From Enchytraeus crypticus (taxonomy: Eukaryota > Annelida > Clitellata > Enchytraeida > Enchytraeidae), in NCBI GenBank assembly GCA_905160935.1, contig CAJHZI010000794.1:1322501-1386500 (forward strand): 64,000 nucleotides of DNA. Reading direction: 5' to 3'. Made by a program: the position numbers and the translations under genes. Positions 32,055 to 43,586 of this stretch are shown here, piece by piece (positions within the stretch are counted from its first letter, which is position 1; each line of letters opens with the position of its first letter). Below the pieces are notes generated by a model. It saw nothing but the letters and a program-made list of their open reading frames with translations. It had not been told where the DNA came from and did no database searches.

Positions 32055-35000
32055 CTAAATACAGCAAATATTTTCTGCTTCTGCTGCACATGCCTCTGCA
32101 GCAGCTGCAGCAGTACCTTCCATAGCTGGCACACGAGAAGCAGCTGCTCTGCCAGCATCGTCGCATTCGCTATCCGCTGCATCACGGAGTGGATCACTAT
32201 CTCTAGAACCAGTACACTTGTCATAGCTGGGCGGAATGATAGCCACGACTTTCTTGCAGAATGACGTCACAGCGTCGTCATTCGGCTTGCCCAGGTAAGC
32301 ACACGGAGCAATTAAGCGGTCCCTGCGCAGTGTCGGCGCCAGTTTGGTTATCTTTACCTCAGGCAGCGCGCCTTTGAGATCTATCTCACGCCGCAGCCGT
32401 GGATGTAGCTTCCCGATGGCAAATTTTTCTGTTATCTCGCGAGTTTTTCTTTCCAATTCCGCCTCGGCTTCCAAACCTTTGCAGAACATGCGTTTCAGTT
32501 CTCTGCTTTCTTCGTCTCTCAGGCGATCGCTGTAGTGGACTTGACTGATAAGATCTGAACCGTAGCGGAATCGATTCTGCTTTTCCCTCTTCGTCTCTTC
32601 CGCTCCGATGAGTGCCTCCTTCTTTTCCCTCTCCAGTCGAGCTTCCACCTGCCGACACCCCGCTTCCACTGCTCGAGCCTTTCTTTCTTCCTGAAATAAT
32701 ATGTGACCATAAATAACTGTATAACATATGACCGTAAATAACAGTTGAACATGTGACCATAAGTAGCAGTATAACATATGACCATAAATAACAGTTTAAT
32801 ATGTGACCATAAATAACAAAAGAACAATTGACTGAACAACAGTATAAAAACGACCATAAATAACAGTATAACATGTGACTAAATAACAGTATAACGTATG
32901 ATCATAAATAACAGTAGGCTATAACATTTGACCATAAGTAACAATATATGCATTTATGCATTTATTGTATTTTAACGTTGTATCAGAGTACTCTACGTAT
33001 TGTATTATATTGACGTATTTATTGTATTTAGTTCACCGGGTTGTGTCCAGGTTGTTTGAAGATTTGACCAACCGGTGACTGCACGTGTCGTAGACGGCGA
33101 CTAAAGCACTAAGATCCATACCAACGTAAGAAAGGGCATTCGGTTGGTGAGCGTCTAGGCTCAAGACATTGCTACAATAATTTAAACGAATGGAAAAGTC
33201 TCAAATAGAGGATTAACTGATGATATGATGTAGGACATAGAGGATTTGAGACAATCTATTTGTATCAAGGCCCTAGTTAAACTGGGATTCAAGGGAAGAT
33301 AATGATGATTGTATTTTACATAGGTTGTATCTGTACGTAGAATCTCGAACGTAAAAGGAGCTTAAATAGGTAAGGGATTATAGACTGCCTAAGGTGGAGA
33401 ATCTGTGACATTATGAGCTACAAATATCATAATGATTATATCACTGAATGTCTAACCCCTTACACAACTACTTTATATCACACAATTCAGTCTAACCCCT
33501 TACACAACATTCTTACTATCATATACCACACAATTTAGTCTAACCCCTTACACAAGGTTCTAACTACTTTATATCACAAAATTCAGTACCTTATCGTTCA
33601 TTTGCTTCAGATGATTTCTCACACAATCCCTCAACAGCTGATCGCTGATCTCTTCTCTTTTTCTCATCTCCTCATCTTTCTCTCTGTTAGCCCTTTCCAC
33701 TTCCGCAGCACAGAGTCGATCCTTCTCCATCTCTAATCTCTCTTGATCTCTTCTCTTTCTCATCACGTACTCCCTGTAGAGATGCTGCTCTCTCAGCAGC
33801 TCTATCTGTAGCAAACAGGTTTAAAGTTGTACATTGTACGGGAGTTGGTATCAGAATTGAAAGAATGTGTCAATCAATCAACAATCAATCAATCAGTCAG
33901 TCAATAAATCAGTTACTAAATCCATCAATCAACACAAATTTAGCAGCCGATTCTTCGCCAAACGATTGCCAAATGTCAGGGACATTTCAAGCCGATGTTT
34001 GTTTAAAGTTATAAATTCTACGAGTGTTGATTTCAGAATTGAAAGAATGCGTCAATCAATCAATAAATAAATCTATAAATCAATCAATCAATTAATTAAT
34101 CAATCAGTCGAATAATCAATCTATCGATCAGTTAATAAATCAATCAATAGGAATTTAGCATCCGATTCTGTGCCATAAGAATGCCAAATATCAGGAACGT
34201 TTCAAGCAGACTCTGTGTTATCAGAAGCCAAAGCACCACTCGATGACGACTGAGTATAAAAATGTTAAAAGATGACGATGACGTCTGAGTATAAAAAGAT
34301 CGAAAGAGACCACCTGGGTGCGTGTGATTTAAAGACAAACAGACGTGGCATAAGTTATCGACTTGAAATTTGTTAATATACATGTACGTATGCAACTTTA
34401 TACAACTAACCCTGCTGAACGAGCACTACACGATACTGATGATCAATTAATTTGAAATCTAATAATAAAACATGACTTGCTCAGTAATTAATGGTTGAAC
34501 GAGCGCCAAACAAGTTCCAACGTCCTAACATTGATAATTACACATATTTCTCTCTCTTAGTGCACTTCCTACCGGCAAGTCCACGGTATATAACGTCTCT
34601 ACTCTTCTCTGTCTGCCGCTTTCCTTTTCATTTTCACATATGAGTGGGTCTTTAAATCATCTAACATAACTAATCTCGGCCTGCTCCTGCAATTTCACCT
34701 ATATAAAATGCAATTACGCATATATAAAATAACAAAACGTTAAATTAATTAATCGCAGAGTTAATCAATCAATCAGGTGCAACGACAACCTTGCGCTGTT
34801 GTTGTTGCTTTGCCTGTTCTGATTGACCGGTGAACAGTCTCTCCAGATGACCGAGATCAAACGTATCCTCCTCCAACAGCTCTCGACCAAGGACGGCCTG
34901 CCTCTCTCGAATACCTCTCTCGTAGACCTGCTTGAGTGCCTCCTTCTCTCTTTGCCTCTCCCTCAACTCCTCCTCATGTTGCAGCTGCATCAGAGCTACC

Positions 35001-38000
35001 TACAGTGCGACACAGTCTTCTTTATAGGCTGAAGATAAACACTGAGTTACCGTGGCAGGGTAGACAGGATTGTTTTCTCAGGGAATGACGCCCCTGACCA
35101 GTGAATGTTAGTCGAAACTGAGGAAGGCATAGGAGGTCCATCTCTTCATAAGCAGAATCCCCCAATAATAATGGTATATCACCAGGAATGTATAAACAAT
35201 TTAAAGATCCCCTTGTGGACATGAAGCGAATGACGGTAGATAGAAATGAAAAGAGGCGCTATATACCATGGACCTGCCAGTAGGCAGTGCTCTAAGAGAG
35301 AGACCCTGGCAGGTGCTTGTTCTACTCACTGGTTTGCTTTAAATAAAAACTACGGCTTTATGATGTTACCATAACATGTTTCCGTATTTGATTCTATATC
35401 TTAGATGACAAATGGTAGCCATTCCAAGCCGCAGACACACTGTTACAGATAAGAAATCTACTGTCAGACTTACATGTATAACTTACATGTATACCTTCAA
35501 AATGTTCAGTATAGTCCTACATTATAGCTTCCAGAAACCAGAAGCTAAACTCTATAAAATGCTTAATATTGACAAAAATGACAAGTGACAAGCAAACAAG
35601 AGGAAAGCAAATCTACGTTTTAACGTCTAGTTGCAGGGCCAAGTCGATAGCGCGCTAGCCTACTGCATTTCATTCCAGCCTTACTGACTCTGATATGTAA
35701 CATATGAAAAAACAGATGCCATTCTTTGATTTACAAATGGTATCGGTGCACTAACTATACATCACAAACGCACAAACTTACCGATCATTTAAATTTGATT
35801 CATTTTGGTTAAATATAAGCTTAACTACATTAACTGCTTAATAAATTCTCTATTTCTCTCTCTCGTCGTACACTGCCTACTGGCAGGTCCATGGTATATA
35901 ACGCCTCTCCTCTTAATTAATTAAATAATATAAAATATTCAGTATGAATGAATGATGGTGTACAGTGAGTATACCAGATCAAGTCTATCCTGTTGTTCTT
36001 TTTTCTTCTTTTCCTCGTCCTTCATTCTCTTGCTCTCCTTCTCTTCTATCTGCTGCCTCAGCGTGCTGGCCACAGACTTTGCCTTCTCTCGCCTCGTCCA
36101 CTCCACCACCTCTTCCTTGCAGGTTCTGGCTTGTGTGTCTGCGCATTTAAGCTCCGCCCAAATTCTCTCCTCTTCCTTGGCTGCCTCTCTTCTCAACTCT
36201 TTCTCCTTCATCTGCACCAGCCTGTCCTGTGCCACCTACGACATTAATCAAGTGATACAATCAGCAACGAGGAAGAATGAGGAAGGCAACGGGAAACCAC
36301 CTCAGATGCCATATTTTTCCCAAGCTATAGGCTACATAAGTTATGGATAAGGCATAGACTTTGAAAGGATTAACTTGTTGGCATAAGGAGTGCTCTTATG
36401 GAGTGAGAAAATAGACATTGAGTGTGAATATGTACTTTGAACCTGACACTTGTCAGTGCACTAAAGAAGAAGAAGAAGACAATCAGCATTCAACGTCCCA
36501 TTCTTCACCCAAAGGCGCCAATAGTGACGTCCCAGGCAGTGTAAGCATGTATCTAGCTAAGGCGCAGTGAATATTATTCATCGGCTATGACAGTATAATT
36601 ATTTGCGACAATGAGGCAGATATTGAACTAATATTTATTTAAATTTCCATCTCTTTTGCGCAGTGAATACTAACAGAAGAGAGAGTGGATTTATAGAATG
36701 CAAGTCCATTAGTCAAAGCTTGCATTCCATTGCTGCCGTTTACAATCGATCTTAGCATTATTAAATTCCTCAATCGTATATCAATTTAAAACAAATAGTA
36801 TATTATCTACATTTATGCTACAATTAAATTAACATCTCACGACAAAATCTCGAACATTCACTGGACTGGTTATACGGAAAGTGAACTAAATTGCCTAATG
36901 GTTTAAACATGTGATATCAAAAGTGAACGATATCAATATAGTTGATCACATCACTATAATGCGAGTTTAAACGAAGCTTTGTAAGGTGAGTGTACATGTT
37001 TAATAGCACACTATGCAAGAGTTTGTATTCCTATCTTCACTGATGTAAACATGTAGTTTAAAACTTTTAAACGAAGCTTTGTAAGTTCGAACCCTCTGAG
37101 TGAGAAGGTCTGACTGTTTGGCTCTCAGAGAGTCATTCTGACTCAACAGTTGCTGCATCAACTTAGCCTGCACCAGCCTCACTCTCTCTTCCTCCTTCCT
37201 GTTCCTCAGTTCCTTCAGTCTGTCCCTCATCTGCGCTGCCCTGTCCTCGGCCTTAACTTCCATCTCAGAGATCTGCCTCAGATTGGAAGCGTCTTCCTCA
37301 GCCAGAAGGCACCTGAGCTGATGACGACGTCTCTCCAGTACGCACTCGTCCACCTTGAGGGCTGTAGCCACCTTCTCCCTGGTCAAATCAGGTGAATAAG
37401 TGAATCAATCAATCAGTTAATCTGCAGATACCTTCTCTCTGGGCAAATCAGGTGAATAAGTGAATGAATCAACCAGTTAATCTGAAGACACCTTCTTTCT
37501 GCTCAAATAAGGTGAATAAGTGAATGAATCAATCAGTTAATCTGCAGATACCTTCTCTCTGGGCAAATCAGGTGAATAAGTGAATGAATCAATCAGTTAA
37601 TCTGCAGATACCTCCTCTCTGGTCAAATCAGGTGAATAAGTGAATGAATCTATCAGTTAATCTCCAGACACCTTCTTTCTGGTCAAATCAGGTGAATTAG
37701 TGAATGAATAAATCAGTTAATCTGCAGATACCTTCTCTCTGGTCAAATCAGGTGAGTAAGTGAGGGAATCAATCAGTTTATTTAGCCATAAATGAATTTA
37801 GTCCATAAGTAAACAATCACCAAGTTGCAGTTGTTTCGTACTTATGTTACAATGACCAAAAACTTATATTAGCCAATCAGATAATTATTTACTTGTGCAT
37901 GATTCAGCCAATCAGTTATTATCTCAAGAGATAAGTAAAGATACCAGTGAATCATACCATACCACAAAGATGCCATAGGTCATCTTTGGAACTGTCAGCG

Positions 38001-39407
38001 GCTTGAATGATAAAGCGATAAATTAATTGTGATTTCTGTTGATAGATTTAGGTAACGTTAATTGATAATTAAGCGGTTACTGAAAACTAGCATGCTATTA
38101 AATGTTGTATAATGAGTGCAAACGGGAAAATATCTATTTCTAGTGGTGTTTTCTCCATAAAAATGCTTTGTTAGGCCTATATGAGATTGACTGCCTTTGA
38201 CATACACATTTCTCTCTGTCTCCTCTCTCTCCTCTCTCTTTCTCTCTCTTCCTCTTTCCTTCTCTCTCTCTCTCTCTCTCTTTCTGTATTCTCTCTCTCT
38301 CTCTATTTCTCTCTCTCTTTATCTCTTTTCTCTCTTTTCCCTATCTCTCTCTTTCTCTCTCTCTCTCCTCTCTCTTTCTCTCTATCTCTTTCTCCCTCTC
38401 TCTTTCTCTCTCTTTCTGACCTTAACGTTAGCTTTACCAGCTTTCTCACTCTCTCTTCTCTCTCTATCTCTCTCTATATATATCTCTCTCTCTCTCTCTC
38501 TCTTCCTCTCAGTAGCACACGCACACACACATACTCACACTTACCTGAGAATACGTTTATATTGTCTAGTGTTGGTGTGACACATAAAGTCCTCCCTGTG
38601 TCTCTCTTCCTCTATCTCTCTCTTAGTCACTACTCTGGAATTCACATCTTCCACTTCAACCTTCACCTAAAGTAATCAGTTAGATGGAAGTGATAATATT
38701 AGCTGAATGGAGTCATGTAAAATTAAACAAATCAAGTGCCATTTTAATAAGAAATACTGTTACTAATTTAAGCATACAATTTGAACTTTTAATTTTAGTA
38801 TATTGATATTCTAAAAAATTAATAAATAATTTAGTGTAAAACTCATCTGCTTAAATAGCTTATTTAAAGTAAAATACGTCATTAATTTGAACTCTAACCT
38901 GTTAACCTACAGATTAACATAGAATTTAAAATCTAACCGCTTATATGCGATAAGGATTTCCTTATGCGATTTTGAAATTTGCCTTATTATTTGTCTAGTA
39001 GCTCTCTAGTGTAATATTGTTTAGTTATCGCACTTGTGATTTGCACTGGGTCTAAATAGGAAAAAACATTATTCATAGCATGTTGATCATCATCATCATC
39101 ATCATCGTCATCATCATCATCACCACCACCACCACCACCACCACCACCACTACCACCACCACCACTACCATCACCACCACCACCATCATCATCATCATCT
39201 TCGTGTGTTAGTCTTTTAACCGAGACAATCGAGAAGCCACTGGAAGCAGCTCCCTACCTCGGAGCAGCGGTTTTTCCACAGGAGGGTGGGGCGGTCCTGA
39301 GCGGTGAGGGGGACTATGCCCAGTGACCGGGGGTGCTGAGAGGACACCTCACGTACCGGGTGCCGGCACCCCCAAGCTCCCCGACAAGTCTTCCTCGTCG
39401 ACATCAT
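32055..39407 (-). CDS. CFAP53: CFAP53 (CCDC11), ciliary coiled-coil protein
   Basis: CFAP53 is an axonemal microtubule inner protein and centriolar-satellite protein needed for motile cilia and left-right patterning. Seven exons join in frame: 39407-39258, 38666-38545, 37378-37093, 36235-35975, 34999-34790, 33805-33590, 32690-32055. They total 1881 nt, 626 residues. Exons 3 to 7 are highly charged Glu/Arg/Lys helices that align in order with human CFAP53. Examples are the exon 3 stretch LERRRHQLRCLLAEE, exon 4 QDRLVQMKEKELRRE, exon 6 REQHLYREYVMRKRRDQERL, and LHPRLRREI at the old C-terminus. Human CFAP53 is 514 residues; here about 110 extra residues follow LHPR, ending in an alanine-rich tail. 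Exon 1 is less certain: MMSTRK, then PVREVSSQHPRSLGIV resembles the family QREV-P motif, and its donor phase fits exon 2. Confidence 0.9.
32695..32945. repeat. Minisatellite abutting the CFAP53 exon 7 acceptor
   Basis: Nine or so units of 25-30 bases (TGTGACCATAAATAACAGTA, TAACA). The first unit starts within 10 bases of the acceptor. Overlapping open frames extend from the exon into it but are intronic. Confidence 0.85.
33050..33310 (-). repeat. Family C repeat
   Basis: Complete minus-sense copy: GACCAACCGGTGACTGCACG, GGGCATTCGGTTGGTGAGCG and AAACTGGGATTCAAGGGAAG, then GAT repeats. Confidence 0.8.
33455..33589. repeat. Short tandem array at the CFAP53 exon 6 donor
   Basis: Three units (TCTAACCCCTTACACAA, TATATCACACAATTCAG) end at the GT donor at 33589. 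Whether coding bases are part of the unit is unclear. Confidence 0.65.
33860..34200 (-). repeat. Two Core-E repeats with AATC runs
   Basis: Copies at about 33925-33990 and 34135-34200, each an AATC run plus the reverse complement of the GTC-CTGACAT core. About 70 bases around 33840-33870 and 34010-34060 are also duplicated (GAATTGAAAGAATG). The intron therefore contains a local duplication. Confidence 0.65.
34550..34695 (-). mobile_element. RTE-like LINE 3' fragment
   Basis: TCTCTCTCTTAGTGCACTTC, AGTCCACGGTATATAACG and GAGTGGGTCTTTAAATCATC. Related fragments are at 35190-35310 (plus) and 35855-35912 (minus), the last about 60 bases from exon 4. Confidence 0.75.
35313..35974. other. CFAP53 intron 4 remainder
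   Basis: Besides the LINE pieces at 35190-35310 and 35855-35912 I see nothing recognisable here. Confidence 0.4.
36265..36480 (+). mobile_element. LINE family B 3' fragment with GAA tail
   Basis: GGAAGGCAACGGGAAACCACC, AGGAGTGCTCTTATGGAG and CACTAAAGAAGAAGAAG. It is the best-preserved copy of this family in the window. Confidence 0.7.
36832..36970 (+). repeat. SINE-B, 3' part
   Basis: AAAATCTCGAACATTCACTG to CACTATAATGC. A 45-base piece just downstream (TTTAAACGAAGCTTTGTAAG at 36967 and 37067) is itself duplicated next to the exon 3 donor. Confidence 0.75.
37371..37770. repeat. 60-bp tandem array carrying the CFAP53 exon 3 edge and acceptor
   Basis: Seven units at exactly 60-base spacing (37371, 37431, 37491, 37551, 37611, 37671, 37731). 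Each reads CCTTCTCTCTGGTCAAATCA, then GGTGAATAAGTGAATGAATC and a spacer. The first unit is the real junction: coding up to 37378, acceptor beyond it. Confidence 0.92.
37771..38544. other. CFAP53 intron 2 with a (TC)n-rich tract
   Basis: 38210-38515 is a long impure CTCTCT tract. A 35-base SINE-A 3' scrap is embedded in it (GACCTTAACGTTAGCTTTACC, about 38417). The tract ends about 30 bases from the exon 2 donor. The 164- and 127-codon open frames over the tract are low-complexity artefacts. Confidence 0.8.
38667..39257. other. CFAP53 intron 1 with ATC/ACC microsatellite
   Basis: 39085-39200 is a CATCATCAT and CACCACCAC array beginning about 60 bases from the exon 1 donor. The remainder is AT-rich. 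Confidence 0.7.
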
Positions 39408-39446
39408 GACGAAATCTATGACTAGTTAGACCTTTTGTAGCTAGCC

Positions 39447-39780
39447 AATCAACAATAAAGAAATATATTGTGTACTTATCTACGATAGATCAATCTACAA
39501 TAAAGAAATATATTGTTTACTTATCTATGGTAGAACAATCTAGAATAGAGCAATCTATTGTTTACTTATCTATGGTAGAACAATATACAATAGAGCAACC
39601 TATTGTTTACTTATCTATGGTAGAACAATCTAGAATAGAGAAAACTATTGTTTACTTATCTATGGTAGAACAATCTAGGATAGATCAACCTATTGTCTAC
39701 TTATTTGTGGTAGATAAATCTACAGTAGAGCAACTTATTGAATACTTATCTATAGTATATCTATGGTAGATCAATGGTAA
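39447..39780. repeat. 45-bp minisatellite just upstream of CFAP53
   Basis: Seven units of about 45 bases (TATTGTTTACTTATCTATGG, TAGAACAATCTA). The period is a multiple of three, so a 99-codon frame stays open, but it is repetitive and has no gene context. The array starts about 40 bases before the CFAP53 start codon and could lie in its promoter. Confidence 0.85.
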
Positions 39781-40394
39781 GGTAGTAACAATAGTAATAA
39801 TGCATGAAACGATGATAATAATGATGGTCGGAATGAATGGTCTATAATAAGGCAATCTACAGTAATGCAATATATAGTAGTGCGTGCTATATTAATGCCC
39901 AGTCTGTAGTATAGTGCGATCTATAATACTGAAATCTATAATACTGCTATCTGTAGTGGCGCAATATACAGTATAGTAGCGCGATCTATAGCGCAATATA
40001 TATTATTATAGTAGCAAAACTGTAAGTAGTAGAGGGGTTAGTAACATTATTAGCTAATTGATCTTTAAAATTGTTTTATTAATTGTAAACAAAATAAATA
40101 AAATGAGTAGCCATATGACGTCAGTCGTTTTCTATAATTAATCTCTTCTTCACTACTTTGCTATATAAATATTCTATCAGATCAATAGATTAGAAATATA
40201 TTCCAGATTTTATAAAGTCAATGAGAACTTTATCTCTGTCAGTCAGCTAGTCAGTCGGTAAAGCAACTATACTGTCAATCATTCAGTCACTCGTTTGTCA
40301 TTCAACAACCAAAGTCCATCTATGAGTTGATCATTTATAAGGTGTGACCAGCACGCAAACCTTCTTTTGTTTAATTTCCTTCATATTAGGACTG
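39781..40394. other. Intergenic region, no gene seen
   Basis: AT-rich with loose CTATAGTA-type repeats (39840-40010), probably degenerate relatives of the 45-bp array. Confidence 0.4.
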
Positions 40395-40647
40395 ATATTT
40401 TGGATTTATGAATTTGCACCGTTTTGGACCTTCCTTTGCTCGACGACTTGGATTTGAATAATATTGTTCGATGTTGCCATGGACGATAGTAGCACTCCAA
40501 TTGCTGTTATGTTATGTTATTCATCAATCAGTCACTCACTCAGCCCGCATCAATCGGTCAATCCATATATCAGTGATAATTTACAATTTGATTTCACACT
40601 CAAGGATGATGAAGATGGAATACTAGTAATATTATTATTATTATTAT

Positions 40648-40695
<48 letters not shown>
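40395..40695 (+). mobile_element. CR1/L2-like LINE 3' tail and triplet microsatellites
   Basis: GAATTTGCACCGTTTTGGAC and TGTTCGATGTTGCCATGGAC match the 3' UTR of the 30745-31790 element. TTA and CTA triplet arrays follow at 40628-40695. Confidence 0.75.
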
Positions 40696-40697
<2 letters not shown>

Positions 40698-40754
40698 TGA
40701 GCGCTCAGATGTGCTGTAGAAGTGAGCGAGGAACTGCTAGGCATGAATTATAGC

Positions 40755-41130
40755 TCGAGAAAAGATCGAGGGATGAAGTAGGGCTCGAGAAAAGACCCGG
40801 AGATGAAGAAGAGCACGAGAAAAGACCCTGAGATGAAGTAGGGCTCGAGAAAAGACCCTGGGATGAAGAAGAGCACGAGAAAAGACCCTGAGATGAAGTT
40901 GGGCTTGAGAAAAGACCCGGGGATGAAGAAGAGCACGAGAAAAGACCCTGAGATGAAGTTGGGCTCGAGAAAAGACCCGGAGATGAAGTAGGCTCGAGAA
41001 AAGACTCTGACAAGAAGCTGGGATACAGAAAAGACTGTATCCCTGTCTTTTCTGTATCCCTGCTTCTTCTCAGGGATACAGAAAAGACCCTGAGATTAAG
41101 TAGGGCTCGAGAAAAGACCGGGATAAGGAC
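40755..41130. repeat. 30/60-bp minisatellite with an internal palindrome
   Basis: Units of about 30 bases (GGGCTCGAGAAAAGACCC, TGAGATGAAG) alternate as two subtypes, giving a 60-base higher-order period. At 41022-41090 GGGATACAGAAAAGAC occurs in both orientations, forming a hairpin-prone inverted repeat. The 167-codon antisense frame is a by-product of the period being divisible by three. Confidence 0.85.
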
Positions 41131-41236
41131 GAGATATGAAGTGAGGATCGAGAACGAACCTGGAAATGAAGTGAGGATCGAGAAAGGACCGAGAGTTGAA
41201 GGGATCATACATTATGCACGCCGTTACGATAATGCA

Positions 41237-43554
41237 TCAAACTCTAACGACATTATCTGCCTCTAATAGCGCCGTAATTCTACCCCTCTGCACATCCGGC
41301 CAGCGAACGAACCAGGAACAGAATTTGACTGAGACTTCTTGATCTCCGTTTTCCATCCGATGTCCATGAGCTTCGGACAACCCGTAAAACATTTTCTCTT
41401 GGCTTAATCTGAGGATTTTAATTTCACGTCTTTTAATGAACCTTCGATTGTAGGCACTAGGTCGGTTTTAACCCTTCAGAGATCTATTTTGGCACGAATA
41501 ACAGAAGCAGTATATATCTATATAAATGTTGTTAATCTACTGCTGTTTGGTATATAGGCCTATGGAAAGTACGCCCATCCAAATAACAAAAAATATCTAG
41601 TCCTAAATTGTTAATGAAAATAATTTGACTTTGATTCTGCAGCCTGTGCCATATGCAACAGTTTTCTAAAATAAACTAAATGCCGCTGGTCTATAATGTT
41701 AGCTGAATTGGTCTCTCAAATTTCAGATTTCCAAATAACAGGTTAGACTACCTTTACATACTAACTCACTTTACTTCTACTTGTCCACCCATTGCTCAGA
41801 ATTTGCTCCTGATAGTAAGTAGTCTAATAAACAAACCAAATATAAAGGTATGGCACTACCAGGAAAAACAGTATGATATGTAAAAGATATTATAGTATGT
41901 AGACTTAATGCAGTCAAGCGAATCGTTTTGCTTGCATTACCTTGCAGTGTAATACATTTAGTTTAATTTAAGATCATATTCCTTTTAATTTTATTTCCTG
42001 TTGGTCTTATGAATTAAGATATTAATTAATTATGATTTATTCTAATTAATATATTTCTTATATTGAATAAATTTATACGGTTTAATACATTTATTTTTTA
42101 TTAAGTTTATTCTATTTAATAAGATTATTTTATTGTGCTGTAATTTATATCCGACATGTCGCAATATTACTTCAGTGCTATTACTTTTGACTCAATATAC
42201 ATATACCAAAAGAAATCAACAGAAGAATACTTACAAATGCATATGCTTGGAATACATGTATAGTCTTAGAATACAAGAGTCTAAATTTATATAATTATAA
42301 TAACAGTAATAATAGTCATAATAATATTATTTATATTAATATTAATAATAATAAATAATAATAATAATAATAAATAATAATAAGAATAATAAATAATAAT
42401 AATAATAATAATAAATAATAATAATAATAAATAATAATAATAATAATAAATAATAATAATAATAATAATAAATAATAATAATAATAATAAATAATAATAA
42501 TAATAATAAGTGTGGAGGGGGACATGGATAGTTATGGTCTAGAGCTCTCTGCCAGGAAATCAAGGGGAAATTCTTTCAAATTGTTAATTAATAATCCTAA
42601 AATAATAATAATAATATTTTTTAATAATAATAATAATAATATTAACAGTAACAATAGTAATATTAATAATAGATGCATAATAAATATTAAATAATAATTA
42701 TTATAAAAATATCAATTATAATTTATAACTTAACTAATCATATTTCAAGCAGCTGTAGATGGCTAGTAATGAGGGGTTCTATTTACGGTCAGCAGTAATT
42801 ATGACTTTCAGGAGCAGAATATCCGGCGCAGAAGGTGATTCGTCACGTGACAGATATGAGCCAATCATAGGGCTTCCCATTCATCACAGCTGATCGGATT
42901 AGACTAATTAACGGAAGTCTTGGAAAACTGAAACACTGGCACTTTAGTTCATCCAGAATTCGTCCTCAATGCATAAAAAATAATTTTAATAAAACTATTC
43001 TTTAAATGCAAAAATGATGTAGTGCAGCAGAATGAGCATCCATGACAGCATTTAGCACTTCAATATCACCTATTTAAATCTTTAGACAGTGTTGTTAGCT
43101 ATTCATGATAGCATACATCACAACGAGATCACCTACATGTATTTCAATCTTTGCGCAATGTTGTTAGGTATCCATTTACCGATCTCTTCTATATGTGAGA
43201 TTTTGTTCTATGATCTGATCTAGAATAGAACTCACGTGAATTAGTTCATCTCAGGACCTGCCATTAAACTGTCAATATGTAACCTGAAGCTCTACACGCT
43301 AAGTTATTTAAAATTGACGAACCTAATTAGGTCAGTCTGGTCATGTCCTAGAATACATCAATTCAATGTTCGCACTGTCATTAACGGTGGGACGTTTCGG
43401 TTTAAATCGCACATTGAAAGCCCACATTGAAAGCCCACATTGAAAGCCTACATTGAAAGCCCACCTAATTACGAAGTTTAGTTAAAATGTCTAACGTGTA
43501 TGACTATGCCTAACTGACAGAACTTTCAATCGTTCGCAACAATTCTGAATTACT

Positions 43555-43586
<32 letters not shown>

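Noticed and set aside
38181-38675. 164- and 127-codon Ser/Leu-rich open frames
   Set aside because: Low-complexity CT tract; the real coding exon here is on the opposite strand (38666-38545).
40705-41208. 167-codon minus-strand open frame with Ser/Phe/Leu repeats
   Set aside because: It lies over a minisatellite whose 60-base period is divisible by three; all frames stay open and there is no start context, splice structure or family similarity.
42780-42960. Small minus-strand frame near a CACGTGAC motif and a CCAAT-like site
   Set aside because: It ends after about 34 codons with no good splice partner and interrupts an intron of the proposed gene; it could be regulatory but I cannot support it.
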